Below, piece by piece: positions 1 to 8,536 of a stretch of 37,417 nt of DNA. The stretch is from Planctomycetota bacterium. Lineage in GTDB: Bacteria; Planctomycetota; Phycisphaerae; UBA1845; Fen-1342. The stretch is taken from contig JACZRH010000006.1 of assembly GCA_022574815.1 (NCBI GenBank), positions 1-37,417 on the forward strand, read 5' to 3'. Position numbers and translations under genes: made by a program. A model generated the notes under the pieces. The model was given only the letters and a program-made list of their open reading frames with translations. It did no database searches and was not told the origin of the DNA. Numbering within the stretch: the first letter of the stretch is position 1; every line of letters begins with the position of its first letter.

Positions 1-32
1 GTCGATCTGTTGATCCGCCTGCTGGATTTCAC
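1..32 (-). CDS. Possible N-terminus of mreC (partial, runs off left edge)
   Basis: A GTG at 32-30 on the minus strand opens a frame reading Val-Lys-Ser-Ser-Arg-Arg-Ile-Asn-Arg-Ser before the window ends. It lies 36 bases downstream of the mreB stop, in the same direction. A basic N-terminus directly behind mreB is what a MreC start looks like, and mreC usually follows mreB, so the identity is inferred from position alone. Only ten codons are visible and there is no strong ribosome-binding site. Confidence 0.3.
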   Translation of the reverse strand, partial: MKSSRRINRS

Positions 33-68
33 TGGTTGAGCGCCCGTACGCTGTGGCTGGGTCGCGTC

Positions 69-1133
69 CTAGTACTCGTCCTGGTCGGATTCGATGGTCT
101 GCCGCCATTCGTCGAGGTGGTCGAGATAGTCGCTCGTGCCGCGCGCGACGCAGGTGAGCGGTTCATCCACGAGACGGACGTCCAAGCCGGTCGCTTTGGC
201 CAGGACTTCGTCCATACCGCTCAGCAGTCCCCCACCGCCGGCGACGTGAATCCCGTTGTCGACCAAGTCTGCGGCGAGTTCGGGCTCGACCTGCTCCAGC
301 GTCCGCAGAACAACGTCGATGATCTGCCCGACGGGCTCCTTGAGCGCCTCGCGAATCTCCTCGCCGTTCACGACGGCCTTGCGCGGCAGGCCGCTGATCA
401 TGTCGCGGCCCTTCACTTCCATGCTGGGCTCCTCGGCCCGCGGCGAGGCCGACCCGACGCCGATCTTGATCCGCTCGGCCGTTTGCGGCCCGATCATCAG
501 GTTGTAGGTGCGTTTCATGAAGTTGGCGATCGCATCGTCCATGTTATCGCCGGCGACGCGAATCGAATTGCAGATCGCGATGTCGGAGAGGCTCATGACG
601 GCGACCTCGGTGGTTCCGCCGCCGATGTCCACGATCATCGAAGCGGTCGGCTCGTGGATCGGGAGTCCGGCCCCGAGACCGGCGGCCTTGGGCTCCTCGA
701 CGAGGTAGACGCGCCGCGCGCCGGCGCGCTCGGCTGAGTTGTAGACGGCGCGTTTCTCGACGGCGGTGATGCCCGAGGGGATCGCGATGACGATACGTGG
801 ATGCGCCAGCCCGCGGTTGCCGTGCACCTTGCGGATGAAGTAGCCCAGCATCTCCTCGGTGACGTCGAAGTCGGCGATCACGCCGTCCTTGAGCGGGCGG
901 ATGGCCGTGATGCTGCCGGGGGTCCGCCCGAGCATTTCCTTGGCGATCAGCCCGACCGCGTTGCCGTTGTCGAGCACCTGGTTGGTGCCCTTGCGGACGG
1001 CGACGACCGAAGGCTCATTGAGGACGATACCCTCCCCTTTGACGCAGACCAGGGTATTGCACGTACCCAGATCGATGCCCATATCGACGCTGAACAGACC
1101 CAAAAGGCGGCGGAGCAACACCTCCACCTCCAT
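69..1133 (-). CDS. mreB: Rod shape-determining protein MreB
   Basis: Bacterial actin homologue that polymerises on the inner face of the membrane and guides the peptidoglycan elongation machinery. The actin-fold nucleotide-binding motifs are visible: GIDLGTCNT near residue 19, the second phosphate loop DIGGGTTEVAV near residue 168, and the adenosine motif HVAGGGGLLSGMDE near residue 297. The 354-residue length is normal for MreB (about 335-350), the small excess being the N-terminal MEVEVLLRR before the conserved LGLFS segment, so an internal start a few codons later is possible. The gene follows a coiled-coil protein and a small membrane protein on the same strand, and a possible mreC start lies beyond it. 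A perfect dyad at 1187-1204 sits upstream. Most Planctomycetia lack a canonical mreB, which favours a Phycisphaerae-like host. Confidence 0.96.
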   Translation of the reverse strand: MEVEVLLRRLLGLFSVDMGIDLGTCNTLVCVKGEGIVLNEPSVVAVRKGTNQVLDNGNAVGLIAKEMLGRTPGSITAIRPLKDGVIADFDVTEEMLGYFIRKVHGNRGLAHPRIVIAIPSGITAVEKRAVYNSAERAGARRVYLVEEPKAAGLGAGLPIHEPTASMIVDIGGGTTEVAVMSLSDIAICNSIRVAGDNMDDAIANFMKRTYNLMIGPQTAERIKIGVGSASPRAEEPSMEVKGRDMISGLPRKAVVNGEEIREALKEPVGQIIDVVLRTLEQVEPELAADLVDNGIHVAGGGGLLSGMDEVLAKATGLDVRLVDEPLTCVARGTSDYLDHLDEWRQTIESDQDEY

Positions 1134-1186
1134 TGCTGTGTGCTCGAATTGCCTGGGTCCTTGCGGACTCCGTTCCTATCAGACGT

Positions 1187-1204
1187 TCGCGAGAAATCTC
1201 GCGA
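1187..1204. promoter_or_regulatory. Perfect 18-nt dyad upstream of mreB
   Basis: TCGCGAGA-AA-TCTCGCGA: two perfect 8-base arms around two bases, in the 103-bp spacer between the small membrane protein gene and mreB, about 55 bases before the mreB start. It could be an operator or a short RNA hairpin in the mreB leader. No T-run follows it on the minus strand, so it does not look like a terminator. Confidence 0.45.
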
Positions 1205-1236
1205 TTTGCCACACGGCAGTTCGGCCGGCCCTTGCC

Positions 1237-1410
1237 CTAGCTCCCGCCGGGCGGCAGCAGGCCGCCGAACAAGGTCATCGCGCGATAGCCGACGTAGATC
1301 GTGGCGGCGAGTACGAACAGGAACGCCACGAAGATCAGTGCCGTGTAGATGTCGTTTTCGGCCCGCGGTCCGGTCGGTCGCGTTTGGCCGGTATTCATCG
1401 TCGCCATCAT
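1237..1410 (-). CDS. Small single-pass membrane protein
   Basis: A 57-residue product if translation starts at the ATG at 1410-1408; ATGs three and twelve bases later are alternatives. A longer frame up to 1476 would overlap the preceding gene and is unlikely. Residues about 20-47 form one hydrophobic helix (IYTALIFVAFLFVLAATIYV), preceded by a short polar N-terminus and followed by a Gly/Pro-rich tail ending GGLLPPGGS. It starts 22 bases after the stop of the coiled-coil gene and is followed by mreB, so it is probably co-transcribed with them. No family is recognised; an envelope or cell-shape role is only suggested by position. Confidence 0.6.
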   Translation of the reverse strand: MMATMNTGQTRPTGPRAENDIYTALIFVAFLFVLAATIYVGYRAMTLFGGLLPPGGS

Positions 1411-1432
1411 CGCACCCGTCAGAGCTATTTCG

Positions 1433-2290
1433 CTAGTTCTCGTCGTAGACGATCGGATCGCCCGGCCGCACCTCACCCGACAGCAACTCGAGCCGACCGC
1501 CGGCCTCCTTGGGCCGCACGCGGTCGACCACGAGGTCGCCGAGGTAGGTGGTCCCGCGATAAATCATGAACTTCATGCCGGCGACCACGCCCGAGGTGTC
1601 ACCCACGTTGACGCTCGCGTAGCGCCCATCGACATCGACGATCCGGCCCTTGATCGGGCCGGCAACGGTCGAAACGACCGGCGGCCTTGCGCCGCGCTCA
1701 TCGTCGGTCCCGCGCGGGGCCGACGCCAGCCGAGTTCGCAGCTTGGCGTTGTTCTGCTCAGCGGCGAAGAGCTTCTCCTGAAGGTCGCGGGCCTCGTCGG
1801 TGAGGATGGCCACGTTGGCGGTCAGCTCCAGAGTGCGGTCATTCAAACTGATGTTGCGCGTCTGGAGCTCCGTGTTTTCCGTGCTCAGGGCCAGGTTCAG
1901 CTTTTGCAGCCCGCCGCGCTCGCCGGTCGTGACCGCGAGGATTTCCTCGATCAGCGTGCGGCTCGACTCCGACGCGGTCAGGTTGCTGCGCACCGCCGCC
2001 AGCTCGCTGCGCTGGGCGGCGATCTCGTCATTCCGCTCGCGCTGCGTGTCGACCAACTTGACGATCTCCCGGTCCTTCTCGGCCAGCGCGTTGTCCTTCA
2101 TCGCCAGCGCGGCCTCGGCGGCGACCACCATCTGCATCTGGTTGGTGATTGCGGCGTCCCGCAGTGTGGCCATCTCTTGCGCATCGGCCCGCCAATTATG
2201 CCACTGCGCCGAAGCCGAGATGAACAAACACGAGACCGCGATCGACAACACGGAAGTGAGGACCACGAACACCTTGGTCATTGGGCTCAC
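1433..2290 (-). CDS. Membrane-anchored coiled-coil protein
   Basis: A 285-residue protein of unknown function. Residues about 5-27 (TKVFVVLTSVLSIAVSCLFI) form an N-terminal membrane anchor or signal segment. Residues about 35-190 are rich in Ala, Glu, Gln and Leu in heptad-like spacing (coiled coil), and a compact Gly/Val-rich C-terminal domain (about 210-282) contains ASVNVGDTSGVVAGMKF and YLGDLVVDRV, resembling a small beta-barrel. The start is GTG at 2290-2288, fixed by AAGGAG seven bases upstream; an ATG three codons later is less well placed. It heads the same-strand run ending in mreB, so an envelope scaffold role is plausible but inferred. Confidence 0.8.
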   Translation of the reverse strand: MSPMTKVFVVLTSVLSIAVSCLFISASAQWHNWRADAQEMATLRDAAITNQMQMVVAAEAALAMKDNALAEKDREIVKLVDTQRERNDEIAAQRSELAAVRSNLTASESSRTLIEEILAVTTGERGGLQKLNLALSTENTELQTRNISLNDRTLELTANVAILTDEARDLQEKLFAAEQNNAKLRTRLASAPRGTDDERGARPPVVSTVAGPIKGRIVDVDGRYASVNVGDTSGVVAGMKFMIYRGTTYLGDLVVDRVRPKEAGGRLELLSGEVRPGDPIVYDEN

Positions 2291-2400
2291 AAGCGAACTC
2301 CTTGAAAACGCGCCCGAGCGATTCCTCTACCCCATGCCACTCGGTTCCGCCGGCCGACGCCGGCACGCAGCCCGATACCGCGCCCACACGGTTGTGGCGG

Positions 2401-2428
2401 ATTGTACGCTGCCGCCACGGTAATGCAA
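2401..2428 (-). promoter_or_regulatory. Predicted promoter of the coiled-coil/mreB run
   Basis: On the minus strand: -35 TTGCAT (2428-2423), 16-base spacer, -10 TACAAT (2406-2401). It would give a leader of about 105 bases before the GTG at 2290. Confidence 0.45.
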
Positions 2429-2483
2429 CCACGAATGTACGCCAAGCGCCGCGGAAGTGCAATCGCGACTTCTTGCGTGGCGG

Positions 2484-2513
2484 TTGCCAACGTCCGGCCC
2501 CCCGGAATATGCT
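2484..2513 (+). promoter_or_regulatory. Predicted promoter of phoH (leaderless layout)
   Basis: -35 TTGCCA (2484-2489), 18-base spacer, -10 TATGCT (2508-2513). Only eight bases separate the -10 from the phoH ATG at 2522, so transcription would begin at or next to the start codon. Confidence 0.55.
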
Positions 2514-2521
2514 ACTACTGT

Positions 2522-3493
2522 ATGGAACTGTCGATCACGCTTTTGGAGCCCCAGAAACGCACGGAGCTGTTCGGGGCCGCCGATCACCACCTTCGCCGCA
2601 TCCGCGACGCGCTGTCCGTGCGGCTGCAGGCGCGGAATGCCACCGTACGGATCATCGGCGAGCCGAGCAACGTCGCTCAGGCCGCCACGGTGCTCGAGCG
2701 GCTTCAGAACCTCTTGCGGAACCGCGAATTCCTGGATGATGAGACCGTCGAGGACGCCATTGCGGAGGTCCGTCGCAGCGAGAGCGGCGATTCGTCCGAC
2801 ACGATCCAGGTGTTCGCGCGCGAGGCGAACATCAGCCCGCGCACCGACGGGCAGGGACAGTACGTGCGTGCGATGTTCGCGAATGACCTGGTGCTCTGTT
2901 TGGGCCCGGCGGGCACGGGGAAAACCTATCTGGCCGTCGCGGTCGCGGTTCATCTGCTGAAAGCGGCCAAGACCAAGCGTATCGTCCTGGTGCGACCGGC
3001 GGTCGAGGCGGGTGAGCGGCTGGGCTTCCTGCCGGGGGATTTGCAGCAGAAGGTCAATCCGTATCTGCGCCCGCTGTTCGATGCGATGCACGACATGATG
3101 ACCTACGATCAGCTCAAACGCTTCATGGTCAGCGACGTCATCGAGGTGATTCCGCTGGCGTACATGCGCGGGCGCACGCTGAACAACGCGGTCATCATCC
3201 TCGACGAGGCCCAGAACTCGACACCGTCGCAGATGCTCATGTTCCTGACGCGGCTAGGGCATCACAGTAAGATGATCGTCACCGGCGACGACAGCCAGGT
3301 CGATCTCGAGCCCGATCAGCCATCCGGGCTGATCGACGCGGTGTCCCGGCTGGGCGGCTGCCCCGGACTGGAGATCGTTCGCCTGCGCGACTCCGACATC
3401 GTGCGTCATCGGCTGGTGCAGGAAGTGGTGAATCGCTACGCGGCGGGTCCGTCGAAAGCGGCGCGAGATAGGTCAAGGTCCGAAAACAACTGA
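2522..3493 (+). CDS. phoH: PhoH family ATPase
   Basis: Cytoplasmic P-loop ATPase of the PhoH/YbeZ family, thought to act with YbeY in RNA metabolism. The 323-residue product has an N-terminal region of about 115 residues (the YbeZ-type RNA-binding-like part) and then the ATPase core: Walker A GPAGTGKTYLA near residue 129, RPAVEAGERLGFLPGD after it, Walker B VIILDEAQNSTPSQM near residue 224, and sensor-like IVTGDDSQVDL. The start at 2522 (MELSITLLEP) fits the family length; the upstream 40 in-frame codons would cover the promoter. It is followed by a 7TM-HD gene and ybeY, the usual neighbourhood. Confidence 0.95.
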   Translation: MELSITLLEPQKRTELFGAADHHLRRIRDALSVRLQARNATVRIIGEPSNVAQAATVLERLQNLLRNREFLDDETVEDAIAEVRRSESGDSSDTIQVFAREANISPRTDGQGQYVRAMFANDLVLCLGPAGTGKTYLAVAVAVHLLKAAKTKRIVLVRPAVEAGERLGFLPGDLQQKVNPYLRPLFDAMHDMMTYDQLKRFMVSDVIEVIPLAYMRGRTLNNAVIILDEAQNSTPSQMLMFLTRLGHHSKMIVTGDDSQVDLEPDQPSGLIDAVSRLGGCPGLEIVRLRDSDIVRHRLVQEVVNRYAAGPSKAARDRSRSENN

Positions 3494-3577
3494 CCGAAAC
3501 CGTCGCAATCCGCGTCAGCGGAGATCTCCCGGCCGCGGCCGTCAAGACGGACGATCGATTCGACGAGCGCTAGTGAG

Positions 3578-5881
3578 ATGTGGCCTTTCGAGAAGAAGTC
3601 CGCCCGTCGCCAGGAGATTCGGCGCAGCAAGGCCAAACGGCAGGTTGCATGGGTGCGGCGCTGGCGCGAGCGGGTGCGGCCGTGGCCGTTTACGATTGCC
3701 TTGGGCGCGTCGATCGTCGCGGCCCTGATTCTGAACGCCGGCGGGGAGATTCTCGACCTGCACGTGGGCGAGCACGCGCCGCGGGCGATCGCTTCGCGGC
3801 TGGATTTCGAGATTCTGGACGAGCAGCAGACGCGGCTGAGGAAAGTGCAGGCCCGCGACACGGCGCCGAACTTCTACGACCTCGAAACCTCACTTCTCGA
3901 TGACATTCAGGGCAAACTGACCAAGGTGATCGAGTACGCGCGAAAGTACACCAACGATCCCACGACACTCAAGCAGAAGGCGCGAGAGGAACTCAAGATC
4001 GAGCTGGACGACGCCGGCGTACAGGAGTTGCAGCGCCTCGCGGCCCTGCCGGACCCGACCGAGTATCAGCGCGCCGTGGAGCGCGCCATCCAGGCCCTGG
4101 CTGTACAGCCGCTCGTGCAGCCCGAACCGGACGAGCTCGCCGAACGTCGAACGCCGCTCAAAGCCGTGCTGCGCGGATCGGCCGAGGGCGCGAAGCCGCT
4201 GCGCGTCGACTGGGACCAGGTGATGTTTTCGACGCAGGTCGAGGCGGCGGCGCGCGTAGCCGATGCCGCCGCGAATGCCTTTCGCTTTCAGCTTCGCCCC
4301 AGCATCCGCAATTCCATCATCGCGATGCTGCGCGGCGACACGCCGGGCACGCTCAAACCAATCTACGGTTACAATAAAGAGCTTTCCACGGTCGCGGCCG
4401 ACGAGGCGTACGACGACGTGCCCCCGCAAAAACTCGAATACAAAATCGGCGACATCCTCGCGGACGCCGGGGCCATCACCGCGAAGGAAATCGAGCTGCT
4501 GGCCGCCGAACACGCGGAGTTTCAAGCGCGCCAGCACGCGGAGGATCTAGCGGCCAAGCACGGAGTGATCGGCCTCAACGGGTGGGAGGCGCCGCTGGGG
4601 CGCACGTTGCTCGCGTTTCTGATCGTGTTCGGGCTCGCCGGGTACATGTGGCGCTACCACCGCAAGACCTTTGCCCGCCAACTGCGGCTCGTGGTGACGA
4701 CGGCGGTGCTGCTGTTGCTGCTCGGCGCGGGCCGCTTCTGTTACGTGCGCTTCGGCACGCCGCAGTACGCGGTGGGCGCGCAGGCCTTCGCGGCGGCGCT
4801 GCTGGGGATCGTTTTCGCGCAGGGGTCGGTCTTCGCAGTCTGCGGGGCGCTGGCGGCGTTGCTCACCATCGGCACGCAACAGGACGTCGGCTTTCTGCTG
4901 GTGCTCCTGGCGATGTCGGGCGTATTGATCTTCGGCTTGCGCGACGTGCGCAACCGCGGAAAGATCGTCGCGGTGGGGGTCATAGCCGGCGCGGTCGCAT
5001 GGGCGGTCACCATCGCCGCATTGCTGATCGAGCGGCAATTCATCTCGTATGCCGTGGCCCAAGCCCTGTACGCGGGCACGGCGACGCTGGCGGCCGCGTT
5101 CTTGATGGAAGGCCTGCTGCCGGGCATCGAGCGCGTCTTCGGTCTCAGCACGAGCATGACGCTGCTGGAATGGCGCGACTCGAACAAGCCGCTGATGCGG
5201 ATGATGGCCGCCGAGGCGCCCGGGACCTACAACCACAGCCTGCTGGTCGGAACGCTCGCCGAAAGCGCCGCCGAAGCGATCGGGGCCAATGGGCTGCTGG
5301 CGATCGTCGGAGCGTACTACCATGACATCGGCAAGATCAACAAGCCCGAGTATTTCGTGGAGAACCAGGACACGCGCTTCAATCGCCACGAGCGGCTTTC
5401 GCCCGCGATGAGCCTGTTGATCATCATCGGGCACGTCAAAGACGGGATCGAGATGGCCAAAGAGTACGGGTTGCCGCCCAGTCTGCGGCCCTTCATCGCC
5501 GAGCATCACGGCACGACGCTGGTCGAGTTTTTCTATCACGCCGCCTCCAAGGCCCGCAAGCCGGGGGATTCCGAGGTCGCCGACATCCAGTTTCGCTACC
5601 CAGGCCCCAAACCACGCTCGCGCGAAACGGCGATTCTCATGCTCTGCGACGGCGTCGAAGGTGCGGTTCGCGCGATGGCCGAGCCCACGCCCGGCCGGAT
5701 CGAGGAAACGGTCGGCAGCATCGTCCGCAAACGGCTGATGGACGGGCAGTTCGACGAGTGCGACCTGACCTTTCGCGAACTTGAGACGATCGAAAAGAGC
5801 CTGATCAAAAGTCTGTGCGGCATCTACCACGCCCGCATCGTCTATCCGTCGGGCAGGGAAGATGAGAAAGAAGCCGTATAG
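3578..5881 (+). CDS. 7TM-HD membrane phosphodiesterase (PgpH type)
   Basis: A 767-residue membrane protein with PgpH architecture, a family that hydrolyses cyclic di-AMP in Firmicutes. In order: a basic cytoplasmic N-terminus, a membrane helix near residues 37-54, a large extracytoplasmic 7TMR-HDED-type domain (about 60-330), a bundle of hydrophobic helices from about 340 to 520, and a cytoplasmic HD domain. The HD part shows NHSLLVGTLAESAAEAIGAN near residue 552, the metal motif YYHDIGKINKP near 580, and AEHHGTTLVEFFYH near 645, so the catalytic metal ligands appear intact. It lies 84 bases after phoH and before ybeY, matching the widespread phoH-pgpH-ybeY order. Substrate is inferred from the family only; no c-di-AMP cyclase is in the window. 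Confidence 0.92.
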   Translation: MWPFEKKSARRQEIRRSKAKRQVAWVRRWRERVRPWPFTIALGASIVAALILNAGGEILDLHVGEHAPRAIASRLDFEILDEQQTRLRKVQARDTAPNFYDLETSLLDDIQGKLTKVIEYARKYTNDPTTLKQKAREELKIELDDAGVQELQRLAALPDPTEYQRAVERAIQALAVQPLVQPEPDELAERRTPLKAVLRGSAEGAKPLRVDWDQVMFSTQVEAAARVADAAANAFRFQLRPSIRNSIIAMLRGDTPGTLKPIYGYNKELSTVAADEAYDDVPPQKLEYKIGDILADAGAITAKEIELLAAEHAEFQARQHAEDLAAKHGVIGLNGWEAPLGRTLLAFLIVFGLAGYMWRYHRKTFARQLRLVVTTAVLLLLLGAGRFCYVRFGTPQYAVGAQAFAAALLGIVFAQGSVFAVCGALAALLTIGTQQDVGFLLVLLAMSGVLIFGLRDVRNRGKIVAVGVIAGAVAWAVTIAALLIERQFISYAVAQALYAGTATLAAAFLMEGLLPGIERVFGLSTSMTLLEWRDSNKPLMRMMAAEAPGTYNHSLLVGTLAESAAEAIGANGLLAIVGAYYHDIGKINKPEYFVENQDTRFNRHERLSPAMSLLIIIGHVKDGIEMAKEYGLPPSLRPFIAEHHGTTLVEFFYHAASKARKPGDSEVADIQFRYPGPKPRSRETAILMLCDGVEGAVRAMAEPTPGRIEETVGSIVRKRLMDGQFDECDLTFRELETIEKSLIKSLCGIYHARIVYPSGREDEKEAV

Positions 5882-5907
5882 CAGCGCAGCAGCGCGGCGT
5901 AGACGTG

Positions 5908-5949
5908 GGGGTTCGGGGTTCGGGGTTCAGGGTTCAGGGTTCAGGGTTC
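5908..5949 (+). repeat. Six-unit heptanucleotide tandem repeat
   Basis: Three copies of GGGGTTC (5908-5928) run directly into three copies of AGGGTTC (5929-5949), without spacers, between the 7TM-HD gene and ybeY. The two half-arrays differ only in the first base. An array of this type is prone to slippage and could vary in copy number between strains. Confidence 0.9.
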
Positions 5950-6003
5950 ACGCCGATGGGGCGGCGATTGCCTTCCGTACGATCGGTCGCCGCCACAATC
6001 TGC

Positions 6004-6009
6004 TATTCT
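6004..6009 (+). promoter_or_regulatory. Predicted -10 element of ybeY (leaderless layout)
   Basis: TATTCT, seven bases before the ybeY ATG at 6017. No good -35 hexamer is seen 16-18 bases upstream. The position suggests a leaderless transcript. Confidence 0.4.
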
Positions 6010-6016
6010 AGCGGGC

Positions 6017-6577
6017 ATGGGAACGAGCAAGATTCCGCTGGCACGAGCGAACTACCGACGAGCAATCCGCCCGAAAGGCCCTGGGCCGGGCCGTGAACCT
6101 GCAATCAATCGCGACGAGCTGTCGATCGCCGTCGCTTGGCGCCCGCGCACTTCCTGGCGGGCGGTCGCACTGTTGGAACGCTGCGCGCGTCGCACGGCGA
6201 ACGCCGAGGGATTCGATCGTGGAAGTCTCTCGATCGCCGTCGTCGGGGCGGCCGCGATGACGACGCTGCACCGGCTGCACCTCGGTCGCGAAGAGCCCAC
6301 GGATGTTCTGACATTCGACCTGGGCACGGACTGCCGGCACGGCATCCTTGACGGCGAGATCGTGCTCTGCGCCGACATGGCGCGCCGCCGGGCCGCTGCT
6401 CGCGACAAAACGCTGGCCACTGCTCGCGCCGAACTCGCCTTGTATCTCGTACACGGATTGCTGCACCTGGCCGGCTACGACGACCGCGACGCGGCGACGT
6501 TTCGGCGAATGCACCGGCGCGAAGACGAGATTCTCGCGACCCTGGGGCTCGGCGGCGTATTTCAGGACGGAGCGTAG
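6017..6577 (+). CDS. ybeY: Endoribonuclease YbeY
   Basis: Zinc-dependent RNase involved in 16S rRNA 3'-end maturation and ribosome quality control. The metal motif lies near residues 150-160 as HGLLHLAGYDD, followed by RDAATFRRMHRREDEIL. The first two His ligands are present, but the third, usually His (GYDH), is Asp. Upstream signature elements PTDVLTFDLG and GEIVLCADMARR are clear. The product is 186 residues with an N-terminal basic extension of about 30 residues before the conserved domain; the ATG at 6017 is supported by a -10 element seven bases upstream. It is preceded by the 7TM-HD gene and followed after three bases by an ABC exporter gene, probably co-transcribed. Confidence 0.92.
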   Translation: MGTSKIPLARANYRRAIRPKGPGPGREPAINRDELSIAVAWRPRTSWRAVALLERCARRTANAEGFDRGSLSIAVVGAAAMTTLHRLHLGREEPTDVLTFDLGTDCRHGILDGEIVLCADMARRRAAARDKTLATARAELALYLVHGLLHLAGYDDRDAATFRRMHRREDEILATLGLGGVFQDGA

Positions 6578-6580
6578 TCC

Positions 6581-8536
6581 ATGCGAGGACCGTCAAAGGG
6601 AAGTTCCTCCGACGGCCCGCCGCCGAAGTCGTCCAAACAGCGCTATCGCGCGTTTCGACATCCGAAACGTCGGGACGACGCGAGGCATCACGGCCGAACG
6701 TCGAACGTTCGCGAACCGGCGCCGCGCGCCGCGCGGCGAAACTATCTCCGCGCCTACATCCATTGGCTGCGGCCGTATACCTGGAGCATCGTCGCGGTCT
6801 TCGCACTGGCGCTGACCGCCGCCGCCATGAGCCTCGTCCTGCCGTGGGCCACGATGTACATCATCGACGAGGTCCTGCCGAACAAGGACAGAGCGACGCT
6901 GACAATGCTCGGCGCCGGCTTGCTGGTCCTCATCGTCGTCCAGCAGCTCATCGACTTCGTGCGGCATTGGCGGCTCGCCAAGCTCGGCGCCCGCGTCGTC
7001 TTCCGCATGAGGCAGCGCCTGTTCGGCCACCTGCTCAAGCTGCCGCTGCACAAACTCTCGGAGATGAAGACCGGCGGGATCACGTCGCGGCTCTCCGGCG
7101 ACCTCGACAACGCCACCGGCCTGCTCAACGTCGGTCTGGTCATGCCCGGCGTCGCCGCCGCCAAGGTGCTCCTGACCATCGGCGTGTTGTTCTGGATCAA
7201 CTGGCAGATGTCGGTCGCCGCGATCATCCTGCTCCCGCCCATCGTCGCACTGAACCTGCTGACCATCCGCCGCGTGCGGCCGATCTATCGCAGCATGCGC
7301 GGCGACCGGGCCGAGATCGACGGGCGAGTGGTCGAGACGTTCGGCGGGATTCGCGACGTGCGGGCCTTCGGGCGCGAAAAGACCGAAGCGCGGCGCTATG
7401 CCGTCGCGCACCACACCGTCATTCGCAAACAGCTCCTGGCGAACTGGTTCGAGCAGCTCGTGCGGTCCGGGTGGGGGCTGTTCGTGCCTTTGTGCGGGCT
7501 GTTCGTGATCTGGTTCGGCGGGACGCTCCACCTGGCCAACGCCGAGAGCACGACGATCGGCGGGATCGTCGCGTTCCAAATGTATCTGATGATGCTGCTC
7601 ATGCCGGTCTCGATGATCGTGCAATCGTACGGCCAGACGCAGCAAGCTCTGGCGGCGATGGAGCGCGTGTTCGACCTGCTCGAGATCCCCGCCGACAAAC
7701 CCGACCGCCCGGACGCGGTCGCCGTTCCCTTGCGAGTGGGCGCGCCGCGCGCCGGCGCGGCGAGCCGAAACGGCATCGAATCCTTCGAGTTCGACGACGT
7801 CGGCTTCTCATACAGCCCCGGCCAGCCGGTGCTCACTTCGTTTTCGCTGCGCGTCGCGGGCGGCACGTCCGTCGCGCTGGTCGGGCCGAGCGGGGCCGGC
7901 AAGACGACCGTGACCAACCTCGTCGCCCGCTTTCACGATCCGACCCACGGAGCGATCCGCCTCAACGGCGTCGACCTGCGCGACATCAAGCTGGCCGGCT
8001 ATCGCGGGCTGCTGGGACTGGTGCAGCAGGAGACCTTCCTCTTCGACGGCACGATCGGCGAGAACATTGCCTACGGCCGGATCGGCGCCACCGCCGCCGA
8101 AATCGAGCACGCCGCCCGCCGCGCCAACGCACACGAATTCATCCAGGGCTTTCCCGACGCGTACGATACGTTGGTCGGGGAGCGCGGGGTGCGGCTCTCG
8201 GGCGGGCAGGCGCAGCGCATCAGCATCGCCCGCGCGATTCTGGCCGACCCGCAGATCCTGATTCTCGACGAAGCGACGAGCAATCTTGATTCGGAGAGCG
8301 AGCAGCTCATTCAGGCCTCGATGCGCGAGCTCCTCGCCGACCGGACCACCTTCGTCATCGCCCACCGCCTTTCGACGGTCATGAACGCCGACCTGATCGT
8401 GGTCCTGGAGGACGGCCGAATCACCGAATCCGGCACGCACGCGAAGCTGATGGAATCCGACGGACGCTACCGCGCAATGGTCGAGCGGCAACAACGCGGC
8501 CTAACCGAGCCGGCCGCGGCCGACTGGCTCGCGTAG
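6581..8536 (+). CDS. MsbA-like ABC exporter (fused membrane and ATPase domains)
   Basis: Half-size type IV ABC exporter that would work as a homodimer in the inner membrane. The 651 residues comprise a basic Arg/Ser/Pro-rich cytoplasmic tail (about 1-52), six membrane helices (about 60-370) and a nucleotide-binding domain. That domain shows Walker A GPSGAGKTT near 437, Q-loop VQQETFLFDG, signature LSGGQAQR near 540, Walker B ILILDEATS near 560 and H-loop AHRLST near 593; all look functional. The ATG is three bases after the ybeY stop, implying translational coupling. Related exporters move lipids, lipid A precursors, peptides or drugs. The substrate cannot be read from the sequence, but lipid or glycolipid export is plausible beside envelope genes. 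Confidence 0.93.
   Translation: MRGPSKGSSSDGPPPKSSKQRYRAFRHPKRRDDARHHGRTSNVREPAPRAARRNYLRAYIHWLRPYTWSIVAVFALALTAAAMSLVLPWATMYIIDEVLPNKDRATLTMLGAGLLVLIVVQQLIDFVRHWRLAKLGARVVFRMRQRLFGHLLKLPLHKLSEMKTGGITSRLSGDLDNATGLLNVGLVMPGVAAAKVLLTIGVLFWINWQMSVAAIILLPPIVALNLLTIRRVRPIYRSMRGDRAEIDGRVVETFGGIRDVRAFGREKTEARRYAVAHHTVIRKQLLANWFEQLVRSGWGLFVPLCGLFVIWFGGTLHLANAESTTIGGIVAFQMYLMMLLMPVSMIVQSYGQTQQALAAMERVFDLLEIPADKPDRPDAVAVPLRVGAPRAGAASRNGIESFEFDDVGFSYSPGQPVLTSFSLRVAGGTSVALVGPSGAGKTTVTNLVARFHDPTHGAIRLNGVDLRDIKLAGYRGLLGLVQQETFLFDGTIGENIAYGRIGATAAEIEHAARRANAHEFIQGFPDAYDTLVGERGVRLSGGQAQRISIARAILADPQILILDEATSNLDSESEQLIQASMRELLADRTTFVIAHRLSTVMNADLIVVLEDGRITESGTHAKLMESDGRYRAMVERQQRGLTEPAAADWLA

Noticed and set aside
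36-737. Plus-strand open frames across mreB
   Set aside because: They are antisense shadows of mreB, with no family sequence or start signals.
5908-5949. Heptamer array as a CRISPR
   Set aside because: The units have no spacers and are only seven bases long; no cas gene is present.
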